64,000 bases of DNA from Actinobacteria bacterium UBA6100 (GCA_002423585.1 DIWS01000019.1:55384-119383), one strand, 5' to 3'. Numbered from the stretch's first letter, positions 25,682 to 35,975 are shown. Notes: a model not told the origin generated them from the letters alone. Made by a program: numbers and translations.

Positions 25682-26358
25682 GACTGTTCGTCGACCGAAC
25701 TCGCTCCCCATCGTGCCGAGACCAGCACGACCACCGACAGCCAGCCCGCACCGAGCAACCACGAGCCCACGACGTCACCCAGGTAGTGGACACCGAGGTA
25801 GACACGCGCGAGTGCGATCGTGAGCGCCGCGACGACGCAGAGCACCGCCACCGCGATTCCACGGCGCAGGCGCCTGTCATGCAGCAGCACCAGAAACGCC
25901 AGCGTGCCGAAGAAGAGCAGGCTCGTGAGAGCGTGTCCCGATGGGAAGCTGTACGTCTCGGGGAGCGGGATCCGTGCGACCTCCAGCGCCGGCCGGGCAC
26001 GCGCGAACAGCAGCTTCAACGCCCAGCCGAACGCCGACCCCGACAGCACGGCGAGCACGAGGGTGACCGCCGAGGTGCGGTTGCCGCGAGCGTAGAACAG
26101 CGCGGCGGTGGCGACGGTGAGCAGAAGCATCGGCAGGAAGTCGCCCAGTCTGGTCGCGTACGTGCAGAAGGCTCTGAGCCCCGGGACCTCGAGCGAGCGG
26201 ATCGACTCCGACACGGCGAGATCGATCCTGATCCACGCCGGGAAGACCAGCAGAGCGACGCCGAGCAACACGAAGGCCGCGAAGGCGCTGCCGGCGATGA
26301 TCACCAGCATGCCCACGCGCGGGTCGCGCTGCCAGCTCTCCCTTCGGCCCGGTAGCAT
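25678..26358 (-). CDS. PAP2-family phosphatase
   Basis: The 226-residue membrane protein has about six hydrophobic segments and the three phosphatase motifs: KLLFARARP, SFPSGHA and ARVYLGVHYLGD. Such enzymes dephosphorylate lipids such as undecaprenyl pyrophosphate or phosphatidic acid at the membrane. The exact substrate is unknown. ATG 26358 is close behind the pyrophosphatase stop (4 nt), so the two are co-transcribed. The stop TAG shares CTAG with the convergent phoR. Confidence 0.85.
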   Translation of the reverse strand: MLPGRRESWQRDPRVGMLVIIAGSAFAAFVLLGVALLVFPAWIRIDLAVSESIRSLEVPGLRAFCTYATRLGDFLPMLLLTVATAALFYARGNRTSAVTLVLAVLSGSAFGWALKLLFARARPALEVARIPLPETYSFPSGHALTSLLFFGTLAFLVLLHDRRLRRGIAVAVLCVVAALTIALARVYLGVHYLGDVVGSWLLGAGWLSVVVLVSARWGASSVDEQS

Positions 26359-26362
26359 TGCT

Positions 26363-27991
26363 TCAGGCACCCGCCGTCTCGAGCAGTCGCGATGCGACCT
26401 GCTTCTTCCGGGAGAGAAGGCCATCGACCCATCCGGGACCGTTCGCGAGGTCGATCGACAGCGCGCGCTCGGCGATGCGTGTCTTTCCCGTACCGAACAC
26501 GTAGCTGCCCTCGCGGACGACATCGGTCACGAGAAGCATGGCGAGGTCGAAGCGGCGGTTGGCGGCCATCTCGGCGAGCGCCGAATCGAGCTCGTCCGCC
26601 CTGCCGAGGTACTCCGCGGCGTCGACGGTCTCCACCTGCGCTACGGCGATCGACAGGTCGCCCACCCGGTACTCCTTGAGGTCCCGGCTGACGGCGTCGG
26701 CAGCCGAGAATGCCACGAGGCCGGCGCGTGCCCGGAACATCTCCAGTCCGAACTCGACGGCGTCGAGCCCGAGCTGTGCGGCGAGGCGGTCCGCCACCTC
26801 GTGGTCGAGCGGTGTCGTGGTCGGCGACTTCAGCAGCACCGTGTCGGTCAGTACGGCCGAGAGCAGGATGCCGGCGATCGGATCGGGCGGCGTCACTGCG
26901 AGCTGCCGGAAGCGCTCGGCCACGATCGTGGCGGTCGAGCCCACCGGCATGTTCAGGAACAGGATCGGGGCGGTGCTCTGCACGTCGCCTACGCGATGAT
27001 GGTCAACGATCTCCACCACGGCCGCGTCCTCGACTCCGGGAGCCGACTGTGAGAGCTCGTTGTGGTCGAGCAGGATGACCCGCCGGCGGAATCCGCGGGC
27101 GAGGTTGGTCCTGGTGATGATCCCGACCAGGCGCGTCTCCTCGTCGACGACGAGCGCCTCCCGGTGCGGGCTGTCGACCAGGTCCTCGGCCACTTCGGCG
27201 AGCAGGGCATCGGGACCGACCATGAGCGGCGAGGTGTCCATCACGCCGGTGACCGCATGTCCGAGGTTCACGAGGCGGGCGGTGGCGTAGGTGTCGTGCG
27301 GGCTCGAGATGATCGCCGCCCCGCGCTCCCGGGCGAGCGCCACGGCGCCGGGCTCGGGGTCCGCGCCGCCGCTCACGATGAGACACCTCGCTCCCGCCTC
27401 GATCGCGCGCGGCTGCGTGCGCACGCGGTCACCGACGATGAGCGTGTCGCCTTCGCGGATGTACGACGCCATCGTGTCGGGCTCCATCGCGCCGATCAGC
27501 ACGTGTCCGTCGAGGAGGATGTCACCCGTGCCCGCCAACAGCCGGCCGCCGAGGACACCGACGATCTCGCCCACGCTCATCGGCAGCTTCTCGAAACCAA
27601 GCATCTCGGTCTCGTCGATATAGAGTTCGGCGAGATTGGCCTGGTTCACCAGCCCGCGAACGATACCGCCCGGCCCGACCACCGGCAGCGCGCGCACGTT
27701 GTGCTCGCGCATCATGCGTCCGGCGGTGAGCAGATTGTCCTCGGGCGCCACGGTAACGGTCTCGGCGCTCATCGCGTCGCGGACGCGCGTGCGGACGTGG
27801 GCGATCTCCTCGGGCAGGTCCACGCCGAAGCGCTCGAACACCCAGGCGGTCTCGGGCGGGACGGGCCCCAGCCGCGCGGGCAGATAGACCTCGTCCGGGT
27901 CGGAGACGTTCTTCAGATGCGCGTAGGCCACCGCCGAACAGATGGAGTCGTTGTCGGGGTTGCGATGTCCGAAAACGAGGATCGGTCCCAT
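26363..27991 (-). CDS. ppaC: CBS-containing family II inorganic pyrophosphatase
   Basis: The 542-residue enzyme is a Mn-dependent DHH-type pyrophosphatase: GHRNPDNDS (metal site, 8-16), LLDHNE and DHHRVGDV (DHH), and a C-terminal DHHA2 domain with ENGxxE-type end RKKQV. Between the first and second motif lies a ~230-residue insert with two CBS domains (VRALPVVGPGG, REALVVDEETRLVGI) flanking a DRTGG-like domain, which in this family bind adenine nucleotides and regulate activity. GAGAGGGAG precedes the start. Confidence 0.93.
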   Translation of the reverse strand: MGPILVFGHRNPDNDSICSAVAYAHLKNVSDPDEVYLPARLGPVPPETAWVFERFGVDLPEEIAHVRTRVRDAMSAETVTVAPEDNLLTAGRMMREHNVRALPVVGPGGIVRGLVNQANLAELYIDETEMLGFEKLPMSVGEIVGVLGGRLLAGTGDILLDGHVLIGAMEPDTMASYIREGDTLIVGDRVRTQPRAIEAGARCLIVSGGADPEPGAVALARERGAAIISSPHDTYATARLVNLGHAVTGVMDTSPLMVGPDALLAEVAEDLVDSPHREALVVDEETRLVGIITRTNLARGFRRRVILLDHNELSQSAPGVEDAAVVEIVDHHRVGDVQSTAPILFLNMPVGSTATIVAERFRQLAVTPPDPIAGILLSAVLTDTVLLKSPTTTPLDHEVADRLAAQLGLDAVEFGLEMFRARAGLVAFSAADAVSRDLKEYRVGDLSIAVAQVETVDAAEYLGRADELDSALAEMAANRRFDLAMLLVTDVVREGSYVFGTGKTRIAERALSIDLANGPGWVDGLLSRKKQVASRLLETAGA

Positions 27992-28017
27992 GGCTCCCTC
28001 TCGACGCTCGGTGACGA

Positions 28018-30258
28018 TCAGTCCTCGACCTTGCGTATCGGAGCGTACCCCAGAAGGAGGTTCTTCGTCCCGCCTCCGGGGAAGGTGATGGCCACTTTGT
28101 CGCCGGTCACCGACTGCACCACGCCCCGCCCGAACACCTTGTGGTCGACCGTGTCGCCCGCGGCGAGCACGAGCTTCTGTGGCACCTCACGCCGCGCAGG
28201 CGTACCGGACCCGAAGACGCGACCGCCATCGGTGTTCTCGGGTGCGCGATCGCGCGCCCAGCGCACCGAGCCCCCGCGATCACCCCTGCCGCGCCCCGGC
28301 GCGGACGTCCCGAAACCGGCCGAGCCCACACCCTCCTGGCGCACGTGCTCATCGGGGATCTCCGAGATGAACATGCTCGGCTGGTTGTACTGCGTGGAGC
28401 CGAACAGCTGGCGCATCGAGGCGTGCGCGAGGTACAGCCGCTCGCGCGCCCGGGTGATGCCCACGTAGCACAGGCGCCGCTCCTCTTCGAGTCCGGCGTG
28501 GTCGAACATCGAGCTCGCGTGCGGGAAGAGTGCGTCCTCCATGCCGAGCATGAACACGACGGGGAACTCGAGGCCCTTCGCCGAGTGGATGGTCATCATG
28601 GTGACCGCGCGGTCACCCTCTTCGATATCGTCGAGATCGCTGCGCAGCGCCACCCACTCGAGGAACGCCTCGAGCGTGCGTGCCTCAGGCTCCTCGTGCT
28701 GCTGGTCATACTCGTCCACCACACCGAAGAACTCCCGGATGTTCTCCACGCGGCCCACGGCCTCGTGCGTACCTTCCGCCGCGAGCGCCGAGAGCAGCCC
28801 GGCGATGCGGACGATCTCCTCCACACCGGCCCTGAGCGAGTCCAAGGCCACCTCCCCCGCGGCCGCCAGGTCTCCGGCGAGCGCAGCAACCTTGCGCGCG
28901 GGCGCCGTCGAGAGCCAACCCTCGTCCGCCGCACGCGCGACGGCGTCCGCGAGCGAGATCCCCCCGGCGATGGCGTGTGCCCGCAGCGTGTCGATGGTGG
29001 TCTTGCCGATGCCCTGCCGCTTCTCGAGCACGCGCACGAGCGACTGCACGTCGGTCGGGTTCACGGTCACACGCAGCCAGGCCATGACGTCTTTGATCTC
29101 CGCGCGCTCGAAGAAGCGCGTGCCGCCCACCAGGCGGTAGGGCACTCCGGCACGGAGGAACGTGTCCTCGATGACACGCGACTGCGCGTTGGTCCGGTAG
29201 AAGACCGCGAAGTCCGCGTACGAGCGATGCTCGTCGCGGAGCAGCCGCTCGATCTCGTCGGCCGCGAAGCGGGCCTCGTCGCGTTCGTCGGTGGCGCTGT
29301 AACGAACGATGGCCTCCCCGCCGACGTTCGCGGTCCACAGCGTCTTCGGCTTGCGCCCCCGGTTGTTCGCGACGACCGCGTTGGCGGCCGCCAGGATGGT
29401 CTCCGTGGAGCGGTAGTTCTGCTCCAGGCGGATCACGGTGGCATCCGGGTAGTCGCGCTCGAACTCCAGGATGTTGGTGATGTCGGCGCCGCGCCACGAG
29501 TAGATCGACTGGTCGTCATCGCCAACGACCATGAGGTTTCGGTCGCGCGAGGCGAGACGGTTCACTATCTCGTACTGGGCCTTGTTGGTGTCCTGGTACT
29601 CGTCGACAAGCACGTAGTGGAACCGGTCCTGGTAGAACTCGAGGACGTCGGGGCACTCCCTGAGCAGCCGTTCGGCGTTCACGAGCATGTCGTCGAAGTC
29701 CATCGCATTGGCCTCGGCGATCCGCTGCTGATAGCGGCGGTACACCTTCGCCGTGATCTTCTCCGGCGGGATGGTCGCACGCTCCTCGTAGACCGCCGGG
29801 CTGACGAGGTCGTTCTTCGCCGTGGAGATCCGGGAGGCGATGCCTTTGATCGGATACTGCTTGGGATCGATGTCGAATTCGGCCGCCACGCTCGTGAGCA
29901 GCCGTCGGCTGTCGTCCTCATCGTAGATGGTGAAGCACCGCGTGAAGCCGAGACGCGTGCCGTCGGCCCGAAGCAGTCGCCCGCAGAACGCGTGGAACGT
30001 CAACACCCACATCGCCCGGGTCGCCGGTCCGATCAGACCCCCGAGACGCTCACGCATCTCCTGCGCGGCCTTGTTGGTGAAGGTGATCGCAAGGATCTCG
30101 GATGGCGACACGCCCTTGTCGCGCACCAGATGCGCGATGCGATAGGTGAGCACGCGTGTCTTGCCACTGCCCGCGCCGGCAAGCACGAGCAGAGGGCCTT
30201 CGGTGGTGTTGACGGCGTCGCGTTGCGCCGGATTGAGGTCGTCGGGAGTGAAAGTCAT
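28018..30258 (-). CDS. pcrA: UvrD/PcrA-family ATP-dependent DNA helicase
   Basis: The 746-residue SF1A helicase has LNPAQRDAV, Walker A GAGSGKTRVLTYRI, Walker B VDEYQDTN, VGDDDQSIYSWRGADI, EQNYRSTETIL, MTIHSAKGLEFP and GITRARERLYLAH. The C-terminal ~45 residues (VDHKVFGRGVVQSV) form the PcrA-type RNA-polymerase-binding Tudor-like tail. It acts in repair and in clearing RNA polymerase. The ATG at 30258 lies 8 nt from a TACACT -10 box and has no ribosome site, so it is probably leaderless. Confidence 0.94.
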   Translation of the reverse strand: MTFTPDDLNPAQRDAVNTTEGPLLVLAGAGSGKTRVLTYRIAHLVRDKGVSPSEILAITFTNKAAQEMRERLGGLIGPATRAMWVLTFHAFCGRLLRADGTRLGFTRCFTIYDEDDSRRLLTSVAAEFDIDPKQYPIKGIASRISTAKNDLVSPAVYEERATIPPEKITAKVYRRYQQRIAEANAMDFDDMLVNAERLLRECPDVLEFYQDRFHYVLVDEYQDTNKAQYEIVNRLASRDRNLMVVGDDDQSIYSWRGADITNILEFERDYPDATVIRLEQNYRSTETILAAANAVVANNRGRKPKTLWTANVGGEAIVRYSATDERDEARFAADEIERLLRDEHRSYADFAVFYRTNAQSRVIEDTFLRAGVPYRLVGGTRFFERAEIKDVMAWLRVTVNPTDVQSLVRVLEKRQGIGKTTIDTLRAHAIAGGISLADAVARAADEGWLSTAPARKVAALAGDLAAAGEVALDSLRAGVEEIVRIAGLLSALAAEGTHEAVGRVENIREFFGVVDEYDQQHEEPEARTLEAFLEWVALRSDLDDIEEGDRAVTMMTIHSAKGLEFPVVFMLGMEDALFPHASSMFDHAGLEEERRLCYVGITRARERLYLAHASMRQLFGSTQYNQPSMFISEIPDEHVRQEGVGSAGFGTSAPGRGRGDRGGSVRWARDRAPENTDGGRVFGSGTPARREVPQKLVLAAGDTVDHKVFGRGVVQSVTGDKVAITFPGGGTKNLLLGYAPIRKVED

Positions 30259-30266
30259 GGGGTCAC

Positions 30267-30295
30267 AGTGTAACCGCCGGAGGGCGGAGATTGAA
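30267..30295 (-). promoter_or_regulatory. Promoter of pcrA
   Basis: On the minus strand TTCAAT (30295-30290) and TACACT (30272-30267) are 17 bp apart. The predicted start falls within about 2 nt of the ATG. Confidence 0.4.
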
Positions 30296-30308
30296 GCACG
30301 AACGAGCG

Positions 30309-30515
30309 CTACTTCACGAACTTGATCATCGAGAAGTGCTTGTCGGCGTGCTCCCTCAGGCAGCTGTCGTGCATGACCTTGCGCTCGTTCAGGGAGATCT
30401 GCGTGTTGCCGCACTTCTCACACACCGCGGTGCCGCACTCGTCGCAGTACCCGATGCGCTCGGCGCCGACCGAACCGCAGTGCATGCATATGCGTGAGAA
30501 CGACGACTCGGGCAT
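30309..30515 (-). CDS. Small zinc-ribbon protein
   Basis: The 68-residue protein has six cysteines in three CxxC pairs (Cys10/13, 24/27, 32/35) and a His/Cys cluster near the end (His49, Cys52, His56, His60). This looks like one zinc ribbon plus a second metal site. A GGAGG site lies 8 nt before the ATG. No family name is recognised. It lies upstream of pcrA but pcrA has its own promoter. Confidence 0.75.
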   Translation of the reverse strand: MPESSFSRICMHCGSVGAERIGYCDECGTAVCEKCGNTQISLNERKVMHDSCLREHADKHFSMIKFVK

Positions 30516-30657
30516 GTGCCCTACCTCCGTGACGAGACCATCCCGGCGGAAGTGCTCGCAGCAAATTCCTGGCCGAGTCGCCGCCTTGCGACTATTCTGA
30601 CAGCTACATTCACTCCGCGCAAGGTTTCCTAAGGCTTCTTCCGATGGGCGGCGCCCC

Positions 30658-31455
30658 TCAGCCGATGGTCCTACCCACTGCCCGTGCGACCGGCTCGAGT
30701 TCGGCGACCAGCGCGCGCAATCCGGGCAGATCGAGGGACTGCGGCCCGTCGCACAGAGCCGTTCGGGGGTCGGGATGGACCTCCACCATGATACCGTCCG
30801 CACCCACGGCGACTGCCGCGCGCGACACGGCCGGGACGAGGTCCGCCACACCGGTAGGGTGCGACACGTCCACGATGATCGGCAGCAGCGAGAGCTTCTT
30901 CACCACCGGGATCGCACTGATGTCCAGGGTGAAGCGCGTGGCCGTTTCGAACGTGCGGATGCCGCGCTCGCACAGGATCACGTTCTCGTTGCCGAGGGTG
31001 GTGATGTACTCGCTCGCCTGGAGCCACTCCTGGATGGTGGCCGCCATGCCCCGCTTGAACACCACGGGCTTGTGGCTCTCGGCGGTCACCTGTCCGATAC
31101 GCTTCAGCAGGCTGAAGTTCGCCATGTTGCGCGTGCCGATCTGGAGCATGTCCGCATATGCGTCGACGACCTCGGCATGAGCGGAGTCCGTGACCTCGGT
31201 GACGAAGAGGAGACCGTACTTGTCCGCGGTCTCGCGCAGGATCTTCAGACCCTCCTCTTCGAGGCCCTGGAAGGAGTGCGGGCTGGTGCGCGGCTTGTAC
31301 GCGCCGCCGCGCATGACCCGGATGCCGAGCTCCTTGAGTTCCGCGCCCACCTCGTCCATCTGCGCGCGCGTCTCCACTGAGCACGGGCCCGCGATGATGG
31401 TGACCGCCCCGTCACGCACCACCGAATCCCCCGCGATCGCCCGCTCGGCGCTCAT
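30658..31455 (-). CDS. aroF: 3-deoxy-7-phosphoheptulonate synthase
   Basis: The 265-residue protein is the short type-I-beta DAHP synthase: IIAGPCSVE, RGGAYKPRTSPHSFQG, LQIGTRNMANFSLL, VFKRGMAATIQEWL and VDVSHPTG. It joins PEP and erythrose-4-phosphate to start the shikimate pathway. It overlaps the chorismate mutase stop by 4 nt (ATGA). In many bacteria this class is regulated by a chorismate mutase partner, so the gene pair suggests feedback control. Confidence 0.94.
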   Translation of the reverse strand: MSAERAIAGDSVVRDGAVTIIAGPCSVETRAQMDEVGAELKELGIRVMRGGAYKPRTSPHSFQGLEEEGLKILRETADKYGLLFVTEVTDSAHAEVVDAYADMLQIGTRNMANFSLLKRIGQVTAESHKPVVFKRGMAATIQEWLQASEYITTLGNENVILCERGIRTFETATRFTLDISAIPVVKKLSLLPIIVDVSHPTGVADLVPAVSRAAVAVGADGIMVEVHPDPRTALCDGPQSLDLPGLRALVAELEPVARAVGRTIG

Positions 31456-31736
31456 CCTCGCATCTCCTTCATCACGTTCAGGATCGCCGCGAAGATCTCG
31501 CGCAGATTCTCCGCGTACAGCGGCCCAGTGTTGCACTTGCCGAGATTCTCGAAGATCTCCTCCTCACGCTTCGGGTCGTAAAGACCCCAGTGCACGCGCG
31601 GTTTGAGCGCACGTATCGCGAGCGACTCGGTGGCGCGTTCGTTCAGCAGCCGTACGAGCTCGCAGTCGATCTCGTCGATGCGTGCACGGTGCGCGGCGAT
31701 CTCCTCCGCGGCTTCCGCGGGTATCTGGTCGGACAT
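31452..31736 (-). CDS. aroQ: Chorismate mutase, AroQ type
   Basis: The 94-residue all-helical protein has the CM_2 pattern: RIDEIDCELVRLLNERAT, a Lys (KPR) and a C-terminal helix with REIFAAILNVMKE. It converts chorismate to prephenate or acts as the feedback partner of DAHP synthase. GAGGAGG precedes the ATG. It forms a two-gene operon with aroF. The WGLYDPKREEE segment is the usual mid-loop. Confidence 0.85.
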   Translation of the reverse strand: MSDQIPAEAAEEIAAHRARIDEIDCELVRLLNERATESLAIRALKPRVHWGLYDPKREEEIFENLGKCNTGPLYAENLREIFAAILNVMKEMRG

Positions 31737-31767
31737 CGGAGGCCTCCTCGAACGTCGTGTTACGCGA

Positions 31768-31787
31768 AGCGCCGGTCTCCCGGCGCT
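31768..31787 (-). terminator. Terminator after guaA
   Basis: AGCGCCGG (31768-31775) pairs with CCGGCGCT (31780-31787), loop TCTC, followed on the minus strand by TTCGCGT. It lies just past the guaA stop. Confidence 0.5.
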
Positions 31788-31802
31788 GTGCGGCTACCTA
31801 CC

Positions 31803-33353
31803 TTATTCCCACTCGATCGTGCCGGGTGGCTTGCTCGTGATGTCATACGCCACACGGTTGATGCCCTCGACCTCGTTGATGATGCGGTTGCTCATCTTGG
31901 CCAGGAGCTCGTGCGGGAGGCGCGCCCAATCGGCGGTCATGGCGTCCGCCGAGGCGACGGCCCGGATGATTATCGGGCGACCGTAGGTGCGCTCGTCACC
32001 CATCACGCCGACGCTGCGGATATCGGGGAGCACGGCGAAGTACTGCCAGACGCTGCGATCGGTGTCCCACTCCCCGATCTCCTCCCGCACGATCGCGTCG
32101 GCGCGGCGGAGCGTCTCGAGCTTCTCGTGCGTGATGTCGCCGATGATCCTCACGGCGAGCCCCGGACCGGGGAATGGCTGCCGGTGAACGATCTCGTCGG
32201 GAAGACCCAGCTCGGAGCCGACAGCCCGCACCTCGTCTTTGAAGAGCGCCTTCAAGGGCTCGATGAGATCGAAGTGGACGCCTTCCGGGAACGGGATGAG
32301 ATTGTGGTGGCTCTTGATCTTGGCGGCCGTCTTGTTGCCGCTTTCGATCACGTCCGGATACAGCGTGCCCTGTGCAAGCCACTTCACGCCCTCGAGCGTG
32401 GTGGCCTCCTCGAAGAACACCTGCCAGAACTCCTCGCCGATGATCCGACGCTTCTGCTCGGGATCGGTGACACCCGCGAGGAGGGAGAGGTAGCGTTCTT
32501 GGGCGTCCACATGCACGAGGTTGATGTGGAACTGGTCGCGGAACGTCCGCACGACCTGCTCGGCCTCGTTCAGGCGCATCATGCCGTGATCCACGAACAC
32601 GCAGGTGAGCTGATCGCCGATGGCGCGGTGCAGGAGCGCAGCGACCACGCTCGAGTCGACGCCACCGGAGAGTGCACAGATCACGCGATCACTACCCACC
32701 TGCTCGCGCACGCGCGCGACCGTCTCATCGATGATGTTGAGCATCGTCCACACCGGCGGAATGCCCGCGATGTCGTGCAGGAAGCGCCTGATGATCTGCT
32801 GGCCGAACTCGGTGTGCGCCACCTCCGGATGGAACTGGGTGGCGTACAGGCCGCGCGACGCGTCCTCCATCGCCGCCACCGGCGTGATGGCCGTGCGTGC
32901 GGTCACCAGGAAGCCCTGAGGCGGTGCTCCGACGCTGTCCCGGTGGCTCATCCAGCACTGCGACGTATCGGGCACGCCGTCGAGCAGGCGGCACTCCGGC
33001 TCCATGACGGTGAGTTCCGCAAAGCCGTACTCGCCGATGTCGGTGTGCGGCACATCCCCGCCGAGATCGAGCGCCATGAGTTGCATGCCGTAACAGAAGC
33101 CCAGGATCGGCACGCCGAGATCGTAGATGCGCGCATCCATCTTCGGCGCTCCGGGCGCATAGACGCTCGCCGGACCGCCCGACAAGATGAGCGCCGCCGG
33201 GCGGCGACGCTCGATCTCTTCGGCTGTGATGTCGTGCGGCACGATCTCCGAGTACACCCTCGCCTCGCGCACGCGCCGTGCGATCAGCTGCGCGTACTGC
33301 GCGCCGAAATCGAGGACGAAGACCGTGGGCTGATCGCCGTGGTAATCGGTCAC
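31803..33353 (-). CDS. guaA: GMP synthase (glutamine-hydrolysing)
   Basis: The 516-residue enzyme has an N-terminal class I glutamine amidotransferase (GFCYGMQLMA with the nucleophile Cys; catalytic His and Glu in QFHPEVAHTEFG) and the ATP-pyrophosphatase loop ALSGGVDSSVVAALLHRA. The C-terminal dimerisation domain ends KPPGTIEWE, the family hallmark. It aminates XMP to GMP. GTG 33353 follows guaB by 9 nt, so XMP maker and user are one operon. Confidence 0.97.
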   Translation of the reverse strand: MTDYHGDQPTVFVLDFGAQYAQLIARRVREARVYSEIVPHDITAEEIERRRPAALILSGGPASVYAPGAPKMDARIYDLGVPILGFCYGMQLMALDLGGDVPHTDIGEYGFAELTVMEPECRLLDGVPDTSQCWMSHRDSVGAPPQGFLVTARTAITPVAAMEDASRGLYATQFHPEVAHTEFGQQIIRRFLHDIAGIPPVWTMLNIIDETVARVREQVGSDRVICALSGGVDSSVVAALLHRAIGDQLTCVFVDHGMMRLNEAEQVVRTFRDQFHINLVHVDAQERYLSLLAGVTDPEQKRRIIGEEFWQVFFEEATTLEGVKWLAQGTLYPDVIESGNKTAAKIKSHHNLIPFPEGVHFDLIEPLKALFKDEVRAVGSELGLPDEIVHRQPFPGPGLAVRIIGDITHEKLETLRRADAIVREEIGEWDTDRSVWQYFAVLPDIRSVGVMGDERTYGRPIIIRAVASADAMTADWARLPHELLAKMSNRIINEVEGINRVAYDITSKPPGTIEWE

Positions 33354-33362
33354 GACCGTCCC

Positions 33363-34538
33363 CTACCGGCCCATGCCGACGCCCTGCGCCTGCTGGAGGG
33401 TCTTGCCCTCCGTCTGCAGCGCGGGCGCCACCATGACCTCGGCCTTCTGGAACGCCTTGAGGTTCTCGTAGCCGCAGGTGGCCATGGAGGTGCGCAGGCC
33501 GCCACACAGATTGAGCGTGCCGTCGTTCTCGTGCGCGGGGCCGATGAGGACATCGGCGAGCGAGCCCTTCTGCCCGGCGAAGACGCGGGTCCCGCGCGGC
33601 AGGTCGGGATGGAATGTGGCCATCCCCCAGTGATACCCGCGGCCGGGCGCCTCGGCGGCCGCAGCGAGCGGCGAGCCGATCATCACACTGTCGGCGCCGC
33701 AGGCGATCGCCTTGGCAAGGTCGCCACCGGTGCGCATGCCCCCATCGGCGATGACGTGGCAGTACGTGCCCGTCTCGTCGAGGTGACGCATCCGGGCCGC
33801 GGCGGCGTCCGCCACGGCCGTGCACTGCGGGACGCCGATGCCGAGCACGCGGCGCGACGTGCACGCGTGGCCGGGGCCCACGCCCACGAGCACGCCCACA
33901 GCGCCGGTGCGCATCAGGTGGAGAGCACCCTGGTAGCTGCAGCACCCGCCGACGATGACGGGGATGTCGAGGTCGGCGACGAACGCGTTCAGGTCGAGCG
34001 GCTTGTCGAAGCTCGAAACGTGCTCCGCGGAGATGACCGTGCCCTGGATGATAAGTATGTCCAGCCCGCCTTCGAGTGCGGGGCCGATGAACTTCTCGAC
34101 GTTCTGCGGGGTGAGCGAGGCGGCGGCAAGCACGCCACCGGCCTTGATCTCCTGCACCCGCTGCTTCACGAGATCGGCCTTCACGTCCTCGGCCGCATAG
34201 ATCTCCTGCATCCTGCGGGTGGCCTCTTCACGCGAGAACGACGCGATAGCGTCGAGCTGCGGAGCCGGGTCCGCATAACGCGTCTGGATGCCTTCGAGGT
34301 TCAGCACGGCGAGACCGCCGAGCTTGCCGAGGGTGATCGCGAACGCGGGATCCACGACACCGTCCATGGCCGAGGCGAGCACCGGCAGGGGGAACGCATA
34401 GTCGCGACCTTTGTACGAGAACTCCCAGTCGATGTTCACGTCTCGCGGATCGCGCGTCCGGCGACTCGGCACGATAGCGATATCGTCGAACCCGTACGCC
34501 TGCCGCGCGGTCTTGCCACGTCCGATCTCGATTTCCAT
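33363..34538 (-). CDS. guaB3: GuaB3-type IMP dehydrogenase family protein
   Basis: The 391-residue protein has the GuaB3 N-terminus EIGRGKTARQAYGFDDI, the catalytic-loop Cys in GPGHACTSRRVLGIGVPQC and the phosphate site IADGGMRTGGDLAKAIACGAD. It lacks CBS domains, unlike canonical GuaB (~490 aa). It probably oxidises IMP to XMP for GuaA. ATG 34538 is chosen because homologues start with EIGRG; SD GGGAGG lies a little far. Another IMPDH may exist elsewhere. Confidence 0.88.
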   Translation of the reverse strand: MEIEIGRGKTARQAYGFDDIAIVPSRRTRDPRDVNIDWEFSYKGRDYAFPLPVLASAMDGVVDPAFAITLGKLGGLAVLNLEGIQTRYADPAPQLDAIASFSREEATRRMQEIYAAEDVKADLVKQRVQEIKAGGVLAAASLTPQNVEKFIGPALEGGLDILIIQGTVISAEHVSSFDKPLDLNAFVADLDIPVIVGGCCSYQGALHLMRTGAVGVLVGVGPGHACTSRRVLGIGVPQCTAVADAAAARMRHLDETGTYCHVIADGGMRTGGDLAKAIACGADSVMIGSPLAAAAEAPGRGYHWGMATFHPDLPRGTRVFAGQKGSLADVLIGPAHENDGTLNLCGGLRTSMATCGYENLKAFQKAEVMVAPALQTEGKTLQQAQGVGMGR

Positions 34539-34605
34539 AAGCGCTGATTCCTCCCGGTCGACTCGCGCCATACGCTCCTGCATACACTGCCCCTCGATAC
34601 GCGAA

Positions 34606-34642
34606 GGACCAGGGCCGCGCCACGACGCGGGATGCCTGGTCC
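34606..34642 (-). promoter_or_regulatory. Structured leader hairpin of guaB3-guaA operon
   Basis: GGACCAGG (34606-34613) pairs with CCTGGTCC (34635-34642), and CCGCG/CGCGG pair inside it, giving a stable hairpin ~70 nt before the guaB3 start. No known purine-riboswitch core was seen and no U-run follows. It may regulate or stabilise the mRNA. Confidence 0.4.
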
Positions 34643-34690
34643 GAAAGATGCTGCGGCGAAGAGGTTCTTCGGTCAGTGCGTGGTCTGTCT

Positions 34691-34719
34691 ATGCTACGCC
34701 AGCGCACGAGGGGGGTCAA
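34691..34719 (-). promoter_or_regulatory. Promoter of guaB3-guaA operon
   Basis: Minus-strand TTGACC (34719-34714) and TAGCAT (34696-34691) are spaced by 17 bp. Initiation near 34684 leaves a ~145-nt leader. Confidence 0.65.
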
Positions 34720-34801
34720 ACCATCCTGACGTGCGTCACGATCGGGCGGGGATCCCCCCGATCACCGAGCACATGATCGAGAAGACGATCCGGTAGCTGC
34801 G

Positions 34802-35866
<1,065 letters not shown>

Positions 35867-35908
35867 GCGAGCTCCTCTCGTCGCGCGGATGGCCGCGCGG
35901 CCTGCGAT

Positions 35909-35936
35909 ACTATACCACCATGGTCACCCGTGAGAA
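35909..35936 (-). promoter_or_regulatory. Candidate promoter of ychF
   Basis: TTCTCA (35936-35931) and TATAGT (35914-35909) on the minus strand are 16 bp apart; initiation near 35902 leaves a ~36-nt leader. Confidence 0.45.
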
Positions 35937-35975
35937 CGCCGTCAGATTCCGCCTGCCTCGCAGGGCCGGCCGGCC

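Noticed and set aside
28141..30273. 710-residue open frame opposite pcrA
   Set aside because: It mirrors the helicase gene and has no domain; a pure antisense shadow of high GC content.
31590..34547. 985-residue plus-strand frame opposite guaA/guaB3
   Set aside because: It spans two well-defined minus-strand genes and their junction; no protein family is visible.
34539..34801. Purine riboswitch upstream of guaB3
   Set aside because: The conserved three-way junction core is not seen. Only a promoter and a simple hairpin are supported.
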